Source of the DNA: Odontocerum albicorne
Taxonomy: Eukaryota > Arthropoda > Insecta > Trichoptera > Odontoceridae
NCBI GenBank assembly: GCA_949825065.1
Contig: OX463854.1
Span: 12,623,112-12,687,111, forward strand
Length of the DNA stretch: 64,000 nucleotides
Direction of reading: 5' to 3'
Shown here: piece after piece, positions 35,251 to 45,525 of the stretch
How the letters are laid out: each line of letters starts with the position of its first letter
Numbering within the stretch: the first letter of the stretch is position 1
Notes under the pieces: model-generated
Seen by the model: only the letters and a program-made list of their open reading frames with translations
Databases searched by the model: none
Told to the model about the DNA's origin: nothing
Program-made: the position numbers and the translations under genes

Positions 35251-35754
35251 TTTACTAACTCCTTTCATTAAATTTCCACGTATTGAAAACCAACATTTTA
35301 GCAGATATGTTTGGTTTACATATATATTTTAGTTCCCCATGCACTTTGTTTTCTACTGCAACTCACCTTTCCGTCATCTGCGAACTTGCTACCAAAATAG
35401 CAGAATTGATTAATGTGCTAAATAAAATATTACATTAAGCATTTTTACAATTCATATCGAATTAGTGAATACCGAACTACCATAAATAGCTAATCTTTAC
35501 CTTATGTGTTATAAACAACGTTCACATTTTCATAAATTTCAAAACAATTTATAAATGACAAACGCAGAGCGGACATTTACAAAAATTAACCGTTATGTGG
35601 TTAGATGTAATTGAACCAATTTACTTGTAAAACGTTCTTATAGTTAAATCTCATTTCAAGTAATTTTATTAAGATTGTTTTCCGATTTTGAACGCGGATA
35701 GAATAAATACATAGCCCGCCCTTGTTTTAAGTTGTATAATTTGAAAGTAACACA
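35251..35754. other. A+T-rich stretch, nothing recognised
   Basis: The minus LINE-R copy may extend slightly into the left edge. Otherwise unassigned. Confidence 0.4.
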
Positions 35755-36330
35755 CATACATAACATCATGCCATCTCCTTATTAGAGTAGATAGGGAGGG
35801 CAGAGCGCCAGTCTTTCATATCTCTAAAAACATCATTCACCTCTTTTACATGTACCTTAAAGTAATAATAAAAAATGACGTTTAATTTAGCAACGACGAC
35901 CTCCGTGGCTTGGTGGTAAGACACTTGTCTGCCGATCAGGAGGTTGCAGGTTTGATCCCCGCTGGAACCCAGATTTTTTTTAATAGAATTCCAGTCTGGT
36001 TAACACTTAGGGCCTATAAACACTTATTTCTGGTTGGTTGGAAGAGATTGCCACATGGCAATAAACTCGCCAGGTTAAAAAAAATGTTTAGAGAGCGGAC
36101 TCTCCTCGCTCAAAAATAAACATTTTCATACTAGTTCAACGACTTCCTTGACTTTTTACGTTACCTTCTCTCTAAATATAATTTTCTTTATCCGACCATA
36201 CTTTTCTTGATCTTTCCCTACCACGCCTTCCATTCACTTTTGAAACTAAATATTTGATTTTTAGTTTTTCTTCATTCAGTTGTTCATATTCAAACCATTT
36301 CAAAGTGCTCTTCCTATTCACTGTATAGTT
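35755..36330 (-). mobile_element. LINE-R remnant interrupted by a SINE-A insertion
   Basis: The minus-strand sequence from 36330 down reads 'SRKSTLKWFEYEQLNEEKL', 'NGRRGRERSRKVWSDKENY' and 'EGNVKSQGSR', then is interrupted. It resumes below about 35890 with 'vkevndvfRDMKDW' and the 3' signature 'gccctccctatctactctaa'. The SINE-A at 35890-36110 lies between the two parts in opposite orientation. The LINE is therefore the older element. Confidence 0.7.
35890..36110 (+). repeat. SINE-A, complete copy nested in LINE-R
   Basis: All parts are present: A-box region 'ctccgtggcttggtggtaag', B box 'aggtttgatcccc' near 35949, 'ttccagtctggttaacactt', 'agggcctataaacacttatt', and the tail 'ctggttggttggaagagatt', 'gccacatggcaataaactcg', then an A-rich end. 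The hairpin stem ATTGCC/GGCAAT is intact. Length is about 200 bp. Target duplications are not clear. The 69-codon frame over it is not a gene. Confidence 0.9.
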
Positions 36331-36511
36331 CGATTGATGTTATTTAATTACTTTTGTATTTTATTAAAAAAATAAAATAGTAAACATCTATTCATAGATC
36401 ATTAAAAGTAACTAAGGATTTCACCGCTCGAAAAAGAAAAAAAAAAAATTTAAGCTATAAAATATAATTTCCTAACGATTCATTCATCTGGAATTTTTCA
36501 ACAAATCCGAA

Positions 36512-36752
36512 TTTGTGCTCCGGATATTCCAAACAGCGTGACTGGGAGACAACATTTTATTTAAGCGTTTGTCATCGCACTTGTTGGCAATACTATCCCG
36601 CAAAACAATATTTGCGTCTAACGTGTGCGAGTGTTGTTACCAAACCAACAGTTTTAACACATTGGTATTCTATTTTTTTTCCGGATACCATCGAGAATAG
36701 AACCCGAAAGTCCTGTGTGGAAGTTAAGCGTCTTATCAACCCGCCACGAAAG
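36512..36752 (-). repeat. SINE-B copy, reversed
   Basis: Plus-strand pieces 'gactgggagacaacatttta', 'aacgtgtgcgagtgttgtta', 'aacagttttaacacattgg' and 'agaacccgaaagtcctgtgt' correspond to the family motifs, though some parts look rearranged relative to the forward copies. The open frame at 36513-36776 is not a gene. Confidence 0.55.
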
Positions 36753-37014
36753 TCTCTATACTCGTATTTACTATAACAAATACTTGGCGAAGTAATAAAT
36801 TTTCAATTTATTTTTGAGTAAAATGTAATGTTTATTTTTTTGAACGGTATTTAACTTGAAACAACGGGTGCTCTATTTGATATTATTATAAAATTATAAG
36901 GGAAAAAAAATGTGTGCTCCAATATTCTTTTACTCCAATATTATTTTACTCTAATAACGGTTATAAAACCTATTCCAGATGCTAGGTGAGCTGAAATAAT
37001 TGATCTTCCTTCTT

Positions 37015-37115
37015 CACGTCATCCTTTACTGGCTTTGCCATTAAACTTGCAACCAGTTACTGGCTGCAGTAAGATTCTCAACCGCGTTGGTTTTTTTCAA
37101 ACAGCGACTTAAAAT
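37015..37115 (-). repeat. REP-D copy, reversed
   Basis: The reverse complement reads 'aagtcgctgtttgaaaaaaa', 'ccaacgcggttgagaatctt' and 'actgcagccagtaactggtt', matching REP-D at 37786-37850 in order and spacing. Confidence 0.6.
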
Positions 37116-37346
37116 ATTACATGTCTCTTCAATGACGTCATGTGTCTCTTTTTAACACATATTTTCTTGTAATTTTCTCCGACTTTGGTGATATTTACAA
37201 GTATTCTATAATATATAGCTGTTTTGTATCATTTGTGTATTAACGCTTTAAATATGTTTAAATTGTTTTTTTTTGCGTTAAAGAACCTTTAAACATTTTC
37301 TCCAGCAATTGCGTACGTTACTCTTGTCTGATTGGATGGAAAAGTG

Positions 37347-37475
37347 TTTTTTTTTTAACCTGGCGAGTTTATTGCCATGTTGCAATCTTTTCCAACCAAC
37401 CAGAAAGATGTTTTTATAGGCCCTAAGTGTTAACCAGACTGGAATCCTATTTAAAAAAATCTGGGTTCCAGCGTT
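37347..37475 (-). repeat. SINE-A copy, reversed, head lost
   Basis: In reverse it runs from 'cgctggaacccagatttttt' through 'ttccagtctggttaacactt', 'agggcctataaaaacatctt' and 'tctggttggttggaaaagat' to 'tgcaacatggcaataaactc'. The tRNA-like head is missing apart from its last bases. Confidence 0.85.
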
Positions 37476-37785
37476 TGTTTGTTAGTTTGTCAAGTGGCAA
37501 AACACCTGTCAACTTGTAATGTTAACAATGAAAATTAAATTTAGACACGTTTAATTTATGAACTACTCAGTATGGTTTTAAGTAAAAAATACTGATTTAA
37601 TATTTTTTTTACTTTGCTTCTGTCCAAAGTGACAGCTTATTCATTGTGATAAAATGAGTAATTAAGTATTATATTAACATAATAAGCTTCATTTCAAATT
37701 CAGTTATTTATAAGGACTTAAGGAAGTAGAAACTATTTTAGAAACAAAAACCCCTTTTGCCATTAAAAAAATATTAATTTTTTTA

Positions 37786-37905
37786 TGTCGCTGTTTAAAG
37801 TAAGCCATCAAGGGAGAGAATCTTATGGCAGCCAATACTGGTTCCAGAGTGTGGTCAGACTCTGGAACCAGTATTGGCTCTCATGGACAGAAAAAGACGA
37901 CGTCA
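37786..37905 (+). repeat. REP-D copy carrying a perfect hairpin
   Basis: The REP-D motif ('gtcgctgtttaaagtaagcc', 'atcaagggagagaatcttat') leads into an inverted repeat and then 'ctcatggacagaaaaagacg'. The second hairpin arm is not part of the other REP-D copies, so it probably arose by a local inverted duplication. Confidence 0.6.
37830..37879. repeat. Perfect 21-bp inverted repeat with 8-base loop
   Basis: Left arm 37830-37850 ('agccaatactggttccagag' plus t) and right arm 37859-37879 are exact reverse complements around 'gtggtcag'. A transcript would form a short perfect hairpin. No family relation to a known microRNA can be claimed. Confidence 0.95.
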
Positions 37906-38739
37906 TGATAAGGGGGAGCCATGAATAATTAATATATTTTTATTTGAATTAACAATTTTTACGAGTAGTTTATTTATTCATTCTGCTTTTTGGTTATTTT
38001 TTTTTCTTGGATTATGGAAGAGTTACGAAGGATAATGAACGGTGTGTAGATAAAGGAAACAAAATCAATGGTTAACTTAACGTGTTCCTCGCGGGAAGCA
38101 CAAATGCCTGTGATCTGACGACAATCCAAGTTTCAAATCACAAATACTTAAAAAGAATGACACAAAACCGGAATGAAAATGGAACTAAAATTTAAAATAA
38201 TCTTTATTCTAGTGACATCTCTGAAAATCTTGTCAAATAATATATTAGTTTATGAGATATTGTTGAATAAACAGAGCGCCGATTTTTTTTGGTTTCTCAA
38301 TATTTCCAGCTATTGCGTCACATGTAACGACCTGTCGCGCGGATCGAGTCCTGCGATGAGTCTCTCTTACGTAAATAAACATTACTAGTGCTATATGAAT
38401 TTGATTGGGTGAGTTTAATGAATCATTGCTTTGATCGTAGCATTCCTTTGTTTATTTTACGTAATGTTTAGTTTATCTCCTTTATTTAATGAGTCTCCTT
38501 AAGAGTAATGACTATTATTTATTATCAGAAAATTACTTATGTGTCATGTTTACTTGGTGTTGTAATCAAATATCAGTGGTTCTAAACAAAATAAACTTAG
38601 AAATTAAAAACGCGTTTAAACTTAGAAATTAAAAAACGCCGAAATTGTGCCGCGCACAGGATTCGTGGAATTTGATTTTTAACGCGGTGAACAGATTAAA
38701 CATATATACTTGACCATACAGTATCAAAATGTGATATGG
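37906..38739. other. A+T-rich stretch, nothing recognised
   Basis: A small duplication 'aaacttagaaattaaaaa' sits at about 38596-38636. The plus frame 38173-38388 has no recognisable homology. Confidence 0.4.
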
Positions 38740-39235
38740 TGATAGTACAAAGCTACATTTTAGTACCGAATTCAATATATGTGAGTGCAACGTGGACATG
38801 GAAAAATGCTTCAAGGAGCCAAATAAATGCTGTAGAATAAGGTGACTACGTATAACAGTTAACTGACAAGAGTGCATGGGTTTGTAATGTATGACAGTAA
38901 TTAGGGATACATTTGAACATAAGGTTGATTTGTTGAGGAAGATGGAGAAGAGCACTCTGAGATGGTTTAGACGTGAAGAACGAATGAATGTAGAAAGACT
39001 AACAAAAAAATATAAAGCGCAAATGTGAGTGCAGGTCGTGGCTGAGAAGACATCATCAGATTAAGTGAATGATGTTATGTAAATGGGAAACGTAGAAAAC
39101 CTGAGAAATCGTAGGAGTTGTGTTTGGTTTATGGATGAAATGAAACGAAGGATGTGTGTCGAAACAGGAAAGTCCTTCGCAATGTCCTCTTTGTCTACCC
39201 CAATTATGAAATCGCAAGATTGTATGTATTAACAG
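38740..39235 (+). mobile_element. LINE-R remnant, C-terminal region and 3' end
   Basis: Broken frames follow the order of the 31.7-32.1 kb copy: 'YVSATWTWKNASRSQINAVE', a segment with 'MYDSN', then 'fVEEDGEEHSEMV' (frame-shifted 'LRKMEKSTLRWF'), 'KPEKS' and the 3' signature 'caatgtcctctttgtctacc'. The minus-strand frame 38629-38955 is antisense. Confidence 0.75.
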
Positions 39236-40130
39236 TCAATTTCAGTCATTTCGAATTATTTACCATGTAATTCAAATTCAGAGTGTCAGTGTATACAGAT
39301 ATACAAGATGTTATATTATTTAAATCTAAACGCTTGGTTCATACCGTTGACTGTCAAAAAACAGTATAAACCTACTAATGCACAAACATGCAAGACTAAG
39401 AAGGCTTTATGCCACGTTATGTATAAAAATACAGCATTATGTATAATATTTCATTCAATATTTCAATGGACACGCGGACATACTCGTACCTCAACGTATA
39501 TTCTTCCTTCTTCTTGACATATTAAATGTACGGATAGTTTTTATAAAGTGTCCTATTTCGAACTTGGATATTAGAGTTTAGTGCTATTTTCGAACTATCT
39601 AATCTAAAATCATTCTTTTATTAGATATTTGTCATCCAAAAATAATTCAAATCCATTATGCAGCTTTAAAAATCGGAAGAACGTATACAAATCTGGCAAA
39701 GCTTTTATAAAAATTCGCGTTTCACTTTAAATACTATTTGCAAACTTTTTGTTAATTTTTATCGTTATTATGTGTCAAGTAATATCGCAATTCACGATCT
39801 TTTCTGTAAATTAGATTCATCTGGTTCGGCCCTTGATGTGACGACGTAGTATTTGTTCAAACGTTAATATCTTTCGAGTGAGTGTAAATGTCGTTTTCGT
39901 AACGATAATATCGTTTGAGTCAATGAAAATGTCATATTCGTTCAAACGTTAATTTCGTTAGAGTGAGTGTAACAGTTTGTGTTTCTCCAAACATCAATAT
40001 TGTTAAAGTGAGTGAAAATTTAAAAAAACGTTACTTTACTTCGTCATCGTTCGCAGAATGCAACGAATTTTTTAAAAACGATTTTTGTCTACACGCACAT
40101 AAAATTCGGTTTACACACAAGAACTTAATG
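39236..40130. other. A+T-rich stretch, nothing recognised
   Basis: There is a loosely repeated phrase 'cgttaatatctttcgagtga', 'cgataatatcgtttgagtca' and 'cgttaatttcgttagagtga' at 39861-39970, spaced about 47-50 bases. It looks like a very diverged short tandem array. Confidence 0.45.
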
Positions 40131-40340
40131 GGTGTTACAGCACACTCCAGGTGACGCTGTATTTACCAAATTGATTTTACAGCACACTGCAGGTGACGCT
40201 GTATTTACCAAATTGATTTTACAGAACACTCCAGGTGACGCTGTATTTACCAAATTGATTTTACAGAACACTCCAGGTGACGCTGTATTTACCAAATTGA
40301 TTTTACAGAACACTCCAGGTGACGCTGTATTTTGTACTGA
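40131..40340. repeat. Minisatellite, five copies of 42 bp
   Basis: The unit is 'aacactccaggtgacgctgt', 'atttaccaaattgattttac', 'ag'. The 'ggtgacg' marks lie at 40150, 40192, 40234, 40276 and 40318, exactly 42 apart. Because 42 is divisible by three, a frame stays open on both strands (plus 40132-40437 with a 14-residue repeat 'TPGDAVFTKLILQN', and minus 40125-40346). That is expected of such an array and does not indicate a gene. Confidence 0.97.
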
Positions 40341-40984
40341 AATCATCTTAGAAAAGAAGCTCTTTTACACTTCGGTGGATATGTCAAAAAGCAAAATTGT
40401 CGTGTTTATGAAAGTGAAAACAAAGAAAACCCAGTAAATCTGCGTCAAATTTCAGTATGGTGTGGTTTTTGGGCTAAAGATGTTATTTTGTGCCGTCCTT
40501 TTTTTTTTAAATGAGGATAAGGAAATAGATAGTATCAATGGTGAACGTAATCGCAACATGCTGAAAAATATTTTATGATCACAATTGGAAGATATTGATC
40601 TCCAGTATATATTATTTCAGCACGACGCGACGGCGCTACGTGCCACACGGCATGAGAAACAATCGTTTTATTGCAGACAAAATTTCCTGGCCATGTCATT
40701 TCTCGACATGGAAACATCAATTGGGCGACGAGATATAGTAGTACCTCTGGACTTTTTCCTTTGAAGCTTCGTAAAATACACTGTAGTCGACGCGAACAAT
40801 CCGTACTTGATCAATGATCTTAAAAACAATATTTGTCGAGTTATTGATAAAATTTTGTCGTAATTGTACGAAAATTTTATTGAAATTTTCGTCACAAAGT
40901 GGCAAATATTTATTTCTATCATAATCTCCCTGCCTCTAATTCAAGCTAAAATAATATCAATAAATAATTTGTTGTAACGCCTTT

Positions 40985-41262
40985 CAGAATAGCATTTACT
41001 TGATCCAACTATATCTTCTTTTGTCTTCCTCTCACGTGTCTTTTTATATATCTGTTTTGTTAGTATTTTTCAATAAGTCGTTTCACATGCCCAAACCAGG
41101 GTGCTCTCCTTTTCAACACATTAGTCTTAAGTTCACATTCATCCCTTATCACTTTATTTCGTGTTTTGTCATACATTGTCACCCCATATTGTTCTCAATG
41201 TATGCATTTCTACAGTATTTATTCGACTTTTATCAATCTTTTGCTACGTCCAATTTCAAAAT
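40985..41262 (-). mobile_element. LINE-R remnant
   Basis: The reverse complement contains 'aatactgtagaaatgcatac', 'aagtgataagggatgaatgt', 'gaacttaagactaatgtgtt', 'gtttgggcatgtgaaac' and 'tatagttggatcaagtaaat', matching the 31.75-32.0 kb copy almost phrase by phrase. The plus frame 41000-41272 is antisense. Confidence 0.8.
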
Positions 41263-41287
41263 AGAAATTTAAAATGAATATAAATAC

Positions 41288-41375
41288 ACCACAAGCGACC
41301 GTGGTCTAACGGTAAGTATTCATGCTAAGCAAGTGGACGCCCCAGGTTTGACACCTGGTGGATTCATTTCTCTAC
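41288..41375 (+). repeat. tRNA-like sequence, SINE head or tRNA pseudogene
   Basis: An A-box-like 'accgtggtctaacggtaag' is followed by a 'catgctaagcaagtgg' arm and a T arm with a perfect 5-bp stem (ccagg, loop tttgaca, cctgg). The acceptor ends do not pair, so a functional tRNA is unlikely. A related reversed sequence with 'gcttgctaagcacc' lies near 55.35 kb, suggesting a further SINE family. Confidence 0.55.
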
Positions 41376-41763
41376 TGGTTGGCTCAGACAGTTTTAATAT
41401 TTGAATTTATGAAAAAATATCTGCTTTACAAAAAAATCTAATATACTACTAAAACGTCACTTGTTGGGAACCATTAGACTGGAGAACCTCCCCTTTACGA
41501 TAATAAAATTTCTACTAGGAAGATCTATTTTCAATTCCGTTCAAAAGACATCATGCCTTTTTTTTACAACAAAAACTTTCTCTAAAATAACAGTTATTTT
41601 GAGCTAAGGGATAATTCATCTTTTAATACTTTGTTTAATGGTTTACCTCGCCTAACCGGAAAGACTCAACTAAATAAATATTTGAATGGAAAATTACAAT
41701 AAACAAAAATTACACTTAAATAACTCAGGCTCCACTTTGTGGATCTCCATAAGCAATATGTAA
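41376..41763. other. A+T-rich stretch, nothing recognised
   Basis: Only isolated SINE-tail-like phrases could be seen, such as 'tttaatggtttacctcgcct' around 41635. No assignment. Confidence 0.4.
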
Positions 41764-41772
41764 TTAAAAAAA
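41764..41772 (+). repeat. Candidate target-site duplication, left copy
   Basis: 'ttaaaaaaa' is repeated exactly at 43029-43037 directly outside the inverted ends. The low complexity of the sequence makes chance identity possible. Confidence 0.55.
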
Positions 41773-43028
41773 CGGTTACTTTGTTTTACTCCATTTACTT
41801 TATTACAAATCACAATGCATTTAACACTTGCTTAGTCATCACCAGGCTAGCTGTTAAGAACTGAAGTAGATGTACTTTTAAATAATAAGAATAAAAAACA
41901 AAAAAAATATTTCCAATTATATTTACACAAAACTATACAATAAAGATAAAGCAAAATGGAAAAAACCATATGAATAATATATCTAATCAATTCATATTAA
42001 CCTTACCTAAATATATCAAACCAGCGTTCTACTATATTACACAGGTAATACTGTTTATGATATCGTTCACTGTCTTATACCAATACTAACTATAATATTA
42101 TAGTTAAAGCATCTATAACAAGAATGGAGTTTACCAAATTAACTGCAATTATTTTAATGCGGTATATGTAGGTATGACAACAAGGAACTTCAGTACTTAA
42201 ATTAAAGTAATAAAATAATAAGACATTAAGAGTACCTAATCAAAAATATTAATTTTTCTGAGTTCACTGAACACCTAATAACACACAATTACTCGTTTTC
42301 TGAGTTTGATGAACACCTAATAACATACAATTACTCGTTTTCTGAGTTTGCTGAACACCTAATAACACACAATTACTCGTTTTCGGAGTTTGCTGAACAC
42401 CCAATAACACACAATTACTCGTTTTCTGAGTTCGCTGTTCACCTAATAACACACAATTACTCGTTTTCTGAGTTTACTGAACACCTAATAACACACAATT
42501 ACTCGTTTTCGGAGTTTGCTGAACACCCAATAACACACAATTACTCGTTTTCTGAGTTCGCTGTTCACCTAATAACACACAATTACTCATTTTCTGAGTT
42601 TGCTGAACACCTAATAACACACAATTACTCGTTTTCTGAGTTTACTGAACACCTAATAACACACAATTACTCGTTTTCTGAGTTTGCTGAACACCTAATA
42701 ACACACAGTTATTCGTTTTCACACCAAATAAACACACTATAAAAAGCCTAGAAACCATTGAAATACATTAGGCAAACAAACAAAACCAAAAATAACTTTA
42801 ATAATCAAATCATTGTATTCTCTTCTCCACTTCTAACTATATTCTCCCTTATTACCATAAACAAGAAATAGTATAGACACTTATACACTATTTTATCGTG
42901 AATAACCCACATCATATTATAATTAACATAAACTTCAGATCTTGACCACTCTCCTGACGATGATGACACAGTGAGCGTTGAAATGCACTGTGATTTTTTA
43001 TAAATAAAATGGAATAAAAGAAAGTAAC
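41773..43028. mobile_element. 1.25-kb inverted-repeat element with internal minisatellite
   Basis: Terminal inverted repeats of about 97 bp lie at 41775-41873 and 42930-43028. Read inward, both ends give 'gttacttt.ttttaytccatt', then 'aaatcaca.tgcattt', then 'gtcatca.c..cagg', then 'caaga.ctgaagt'. By eye, about seven in ten positions agree. The interior holds the 42-bp array at 42257-42720 and no transposase. A candidate 9-bp direct repeat flanks the element. A 9-bp duplication with long inverted repeats would suit a Mutator-like non-autonomous element, but the evidence is thin. The ends also share with PAL elements the motif 'tttcaa.gct' followed by 'tcatc.tcagg.gag'. Confidence 0.65.
42257..42720. 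repeat. Minisatellite, eleven copies of 42 bp with a three-unit higher-order pattern
   Basis: The unit is 'gaacacctaataacacacaa', 'ttactcgttttctgagtttg', 'ct'. Marks at 42271, 42313, 42355, 42397 and so on are 42 apart up to 42691. A variant series (gagtttActg, then cGgagtttgctgaacaccC, then gagttCgctgTTc) occurs twice, 126 bp apart (42397-42439 and 42523-42565), so units were copied in groups of three. The minus-strand 14-residue repeat frame at 42264-42452 is a by-product. Confidence 0.95.
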
Positions 43029-43037
43029 TTAAAAAAA
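43029..43037 (+). repeat. Candidate target-site duplication, right copy
   Basis: 'ttaaaaaaa', identical to 41764-41772. Confidence 0.55.
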
Positions 43038-43984
43038 TAATTGTTTTGCCCCAGCAACGGCCACATAAAGCTTTGTTGAAAAATGTTCATAATCCTGGCG
43101 TACTTATTTCCTAGGCGGTGAAGTATATTTATTACAGAGGTGTGAAAATAAATTGCTCGTGACGATGAATCTTACAATCACAGTCACGGACAATCTGTAA
43201 ACTGAACAACTTTTATTTTTCACATTAAATGCATTTCAAGAAATAATTCATTCCAATGAATCATTTCTACCCTCCAGGGAGAGAAAAAAAACAACGAAAA
43301 AATGTGATCGGCGCTAATGCAGACATTTTGTTTTTCACTTTCTTACTTTATCTTCTTTCCTTAATGGCAGTTGCACGGAACGTTAAACCGTCTGCACTAA
43401 TTGCTCAATCAAGTACAACTGACTTCACGGTAGCGGAGATTCTTTTAACTTCCTTCAAATGATTTTCTTTCTTCATATTTATTTTTCTTCAGCCTCTTGA
43501 ACTCTCTCATAAGCCTTTGAGCGGATCATGTCACCGGGAAGGGAATTAACACTCTGCAAGTTTTTTTAAAGTATAAAAATATTTACGGTAACTTGTAATT
43601 CGCCACATTACTAAATTCAGTAATTGAAAATAAGTCGCTTTTCAATAGTAGAAGATTCGCTCTTTTTTTAAGTTTTTTTAATAACGGAAATATTTTTCAT
43701 AATTTTTTATCTTTTAACAATTTTATTTTTTGTAAATAATAGGCTTTTTAATTGTAGAAAGCTTACTTATTAAGGTCCTTGCAGTTGAATGGTTAGCAAT
43801 TATTCATAAAAATACTTACAAAAATATTTAACGCACAAAAAATTCTATCATCCACTGTTTAAAGATGACACTGCTCTATTAGGACATGTTACATTAATAT
43901 AACATAATATTTAATAATAATATTTTTTGGTCTTTTAACTTTTTGTGTAGCAATTTCAAAACTGGTGGATCATTTTTAAGGTCT
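43038..43984. other. A+T-rich stretch with one small frame, nothing recognised
   Basis: The plus frame 43256-43462 (68 codons) has a hydrophobic stretch 'LFFTFLLYLLSLM' but no recognisable relative. It probably arises by chance. Confidence 0.4.
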
Positions 43985-44280
43985 CTATTGCCCAGTTTTT
44001 AAGACGTTTGGCTTCCACCCGTTTCGACTTCAATTCACAGGAGCATATGAAAATATATATATTTTTTAAATGCCTCCCAGTCTGGTAAAAGCGTTTGTTG
44101 AACTTTAATATTCATACGTGCTAGACGTGTACGAGTAGTGTCACCTCTTTGCGTGTCGGGTAGTGTTGCTAATATATGCCAAGACGAATGGCCAATTTCG
44201 TGCCTACTTTAGTATCTCATAACCCGAAGGCTCGATCAATGGAGTCGAAGACAATGCTGTCTCTCAATCACGCGTTTCAA
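43985..44280 (+). repeat. SINE-B copy
   Basis: Parts in order: weak head 'ttaagacgtttggcttccac' with 'cgacttcaattcac', then 'cctcccagtctggtaaaagc', 'acgtgtacgagtagtgtcac', 'gtagtgttgctaatatatgc', 'ataacccgaaggctcgatca' and 'gctgtctctcaatcacgc'. It aligns with the copies at 1.63 and 49.71 kb. Confidence 0.75.
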
Positions 44281-44284
44281 TATT

Positions 44285-44560
44285 TCCGTTAATTTATACT
44301 ACTAGTATTCTTATCGTTAACCTTTCTTTATTCAGTCTTTCTTCGTGACATCTTTAATCTGTATTTTTTTCTTATGTTTTCATTCTTTTTTCTGTTATAC
44401 ATTGTTTTTTCAATTTTTTCTTGCAACGCTCAAGTTTTTATCGCATTTGACTTACTTTCATAACTTTTTTGCCACATCCATGTTTCGTTTGCGTATCCTT
44501 ATGTTGGGACCAACATTTCATTATAAACAACCAATTTTGCTTTTATTGACATATTCCGGT
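44285..44560 (-). mobile_element. LINE-R remnant
   Basis: The minus strand encodes 'MSIKAKLVVYNEMLVPT', then 'GYANETWMWQKSYESKSNAI', 'TMYNRKKNENIRKKYRLKM'. This corresponds to 'lvvYngmLvPTl.YgsETW.Wqk..e.k.NAve' and '..mydRirNe.irkec.lkm' in the family. The plus frame 44345-44563 is antisense. Confidence 0.75.
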
Positions 44561-45054
44561 TAATAAACACACTATATAACCCTCCATTCGTTCTATTGCC
44601 TTCTGCAACTCTTATTTTATTATCACATATCGCGCGACTATCCGATACGAACATGTTTTCACGATAAAATATTTCCTCGACTTGCTCAGATCGGTAAAAA
44701 GATTTAATATTAAAAATAAGAGAAGTACTTCGAATCTAAAATTTACAAAGGTAAACATATTAAGTAAATATTCATAAGACAAAGCTCTTAACTATAGATA
44801 TCCTGGAATATGCTTAATATTGAAATCACTTTCTGATAATATCGCAGGATAATCAGATATGAAGGCTTCCAAAATACAAAATTTATTCTACTTACTATAA
44901 TGTTTTTTTTTTTATTTTTAAATTATTTATCCCTGACTTGCTTTCTCAAAAATCATAACTTTCAACTTTGTGATATTCATATTCAGCCCAAAAGACCTGA
45001 ATAATAATCTTCAAATATTTTTCATTCTTTGTTTTTAATGACTTTTTTTTTCCT
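44561..45054. other. A+T-rich stretch, nothing recognised
   Basis: Lies between two LINE-R pieces. No independent feature. Confidence 0.4.
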
Positions 45055-45525
45055 TGCATATCCTTTTAGGACCAAGATTCCATTAGAAACAACAAGCGTT
45101 GCTCCTCTTGAAATATTTATGTAAATATATACACCATCACGCATTGTTCCTTAATAAAGACAGAGAGGGCAGAGCGCCATATGTTTCTATCGCGACACAC
45201 ATAATATATTTCGCCTCTTCTACAGCCTTACACATTCTCATACGACTCCTATTTGTCTTACTTTTATATTTATTTCTTTCAAAATATCATTCACTTGATC
45301 AAATTATAATTTTCTCGATCTTCCTTTCCTTCAGCTTTTATACAAATTTGCGTGTTTTGTTAGTGTTTCATCGTTCATTCTTTCTACATTCCCAAACTAT
45401 CTCACAGTGCTAATAAAAAACATTCATCCTTAATCATTTCATTCCATATTGTCACCCTTTATGTTCTTCTCAGTACACGCATTTCTCAAACACATATTCA
45501 GCTCCGTTCAGTATTTTTTCACGTT
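45055..45525 (-). mobile_element. LINE-R remnant, 3' end, possibly two overlapping pieces
   Basis: The main piece (45140-45525) in reverse reads 'atggaatgaaatgattaagg', 'atgaatg', 'aaactttgatcaagtgaatg'-like sequence and ends 'gcgctctgccctctctgtct', the family 3' signature. A short piece at 45055-45095 ('LVVSNGILVLKG' in reverse) matches the earlier 'LVVYNEMLVPT' block and so is out of order, implying a separate fragment or rearrangement. The plus frames 45099-45413 and 45449-45634 are antisense. Confidence 0.65.

Noticed and set aside
40125..40437. Repeat proteins on both strands of the 42-bp array
   Set aside because: A period divisible by three keeps frames open automatically, and frames are open on both strands.
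41288..41375. Functional tRNA gene with a good T arm
   Set aside because: The 5' and 3' ends do not pair, and the D arm is imperfect.
42264..42452. A repeat protein in the second 42-bp array
   Set aside because: Same reason. It covers only part of the array and has no start context or flanking exons.
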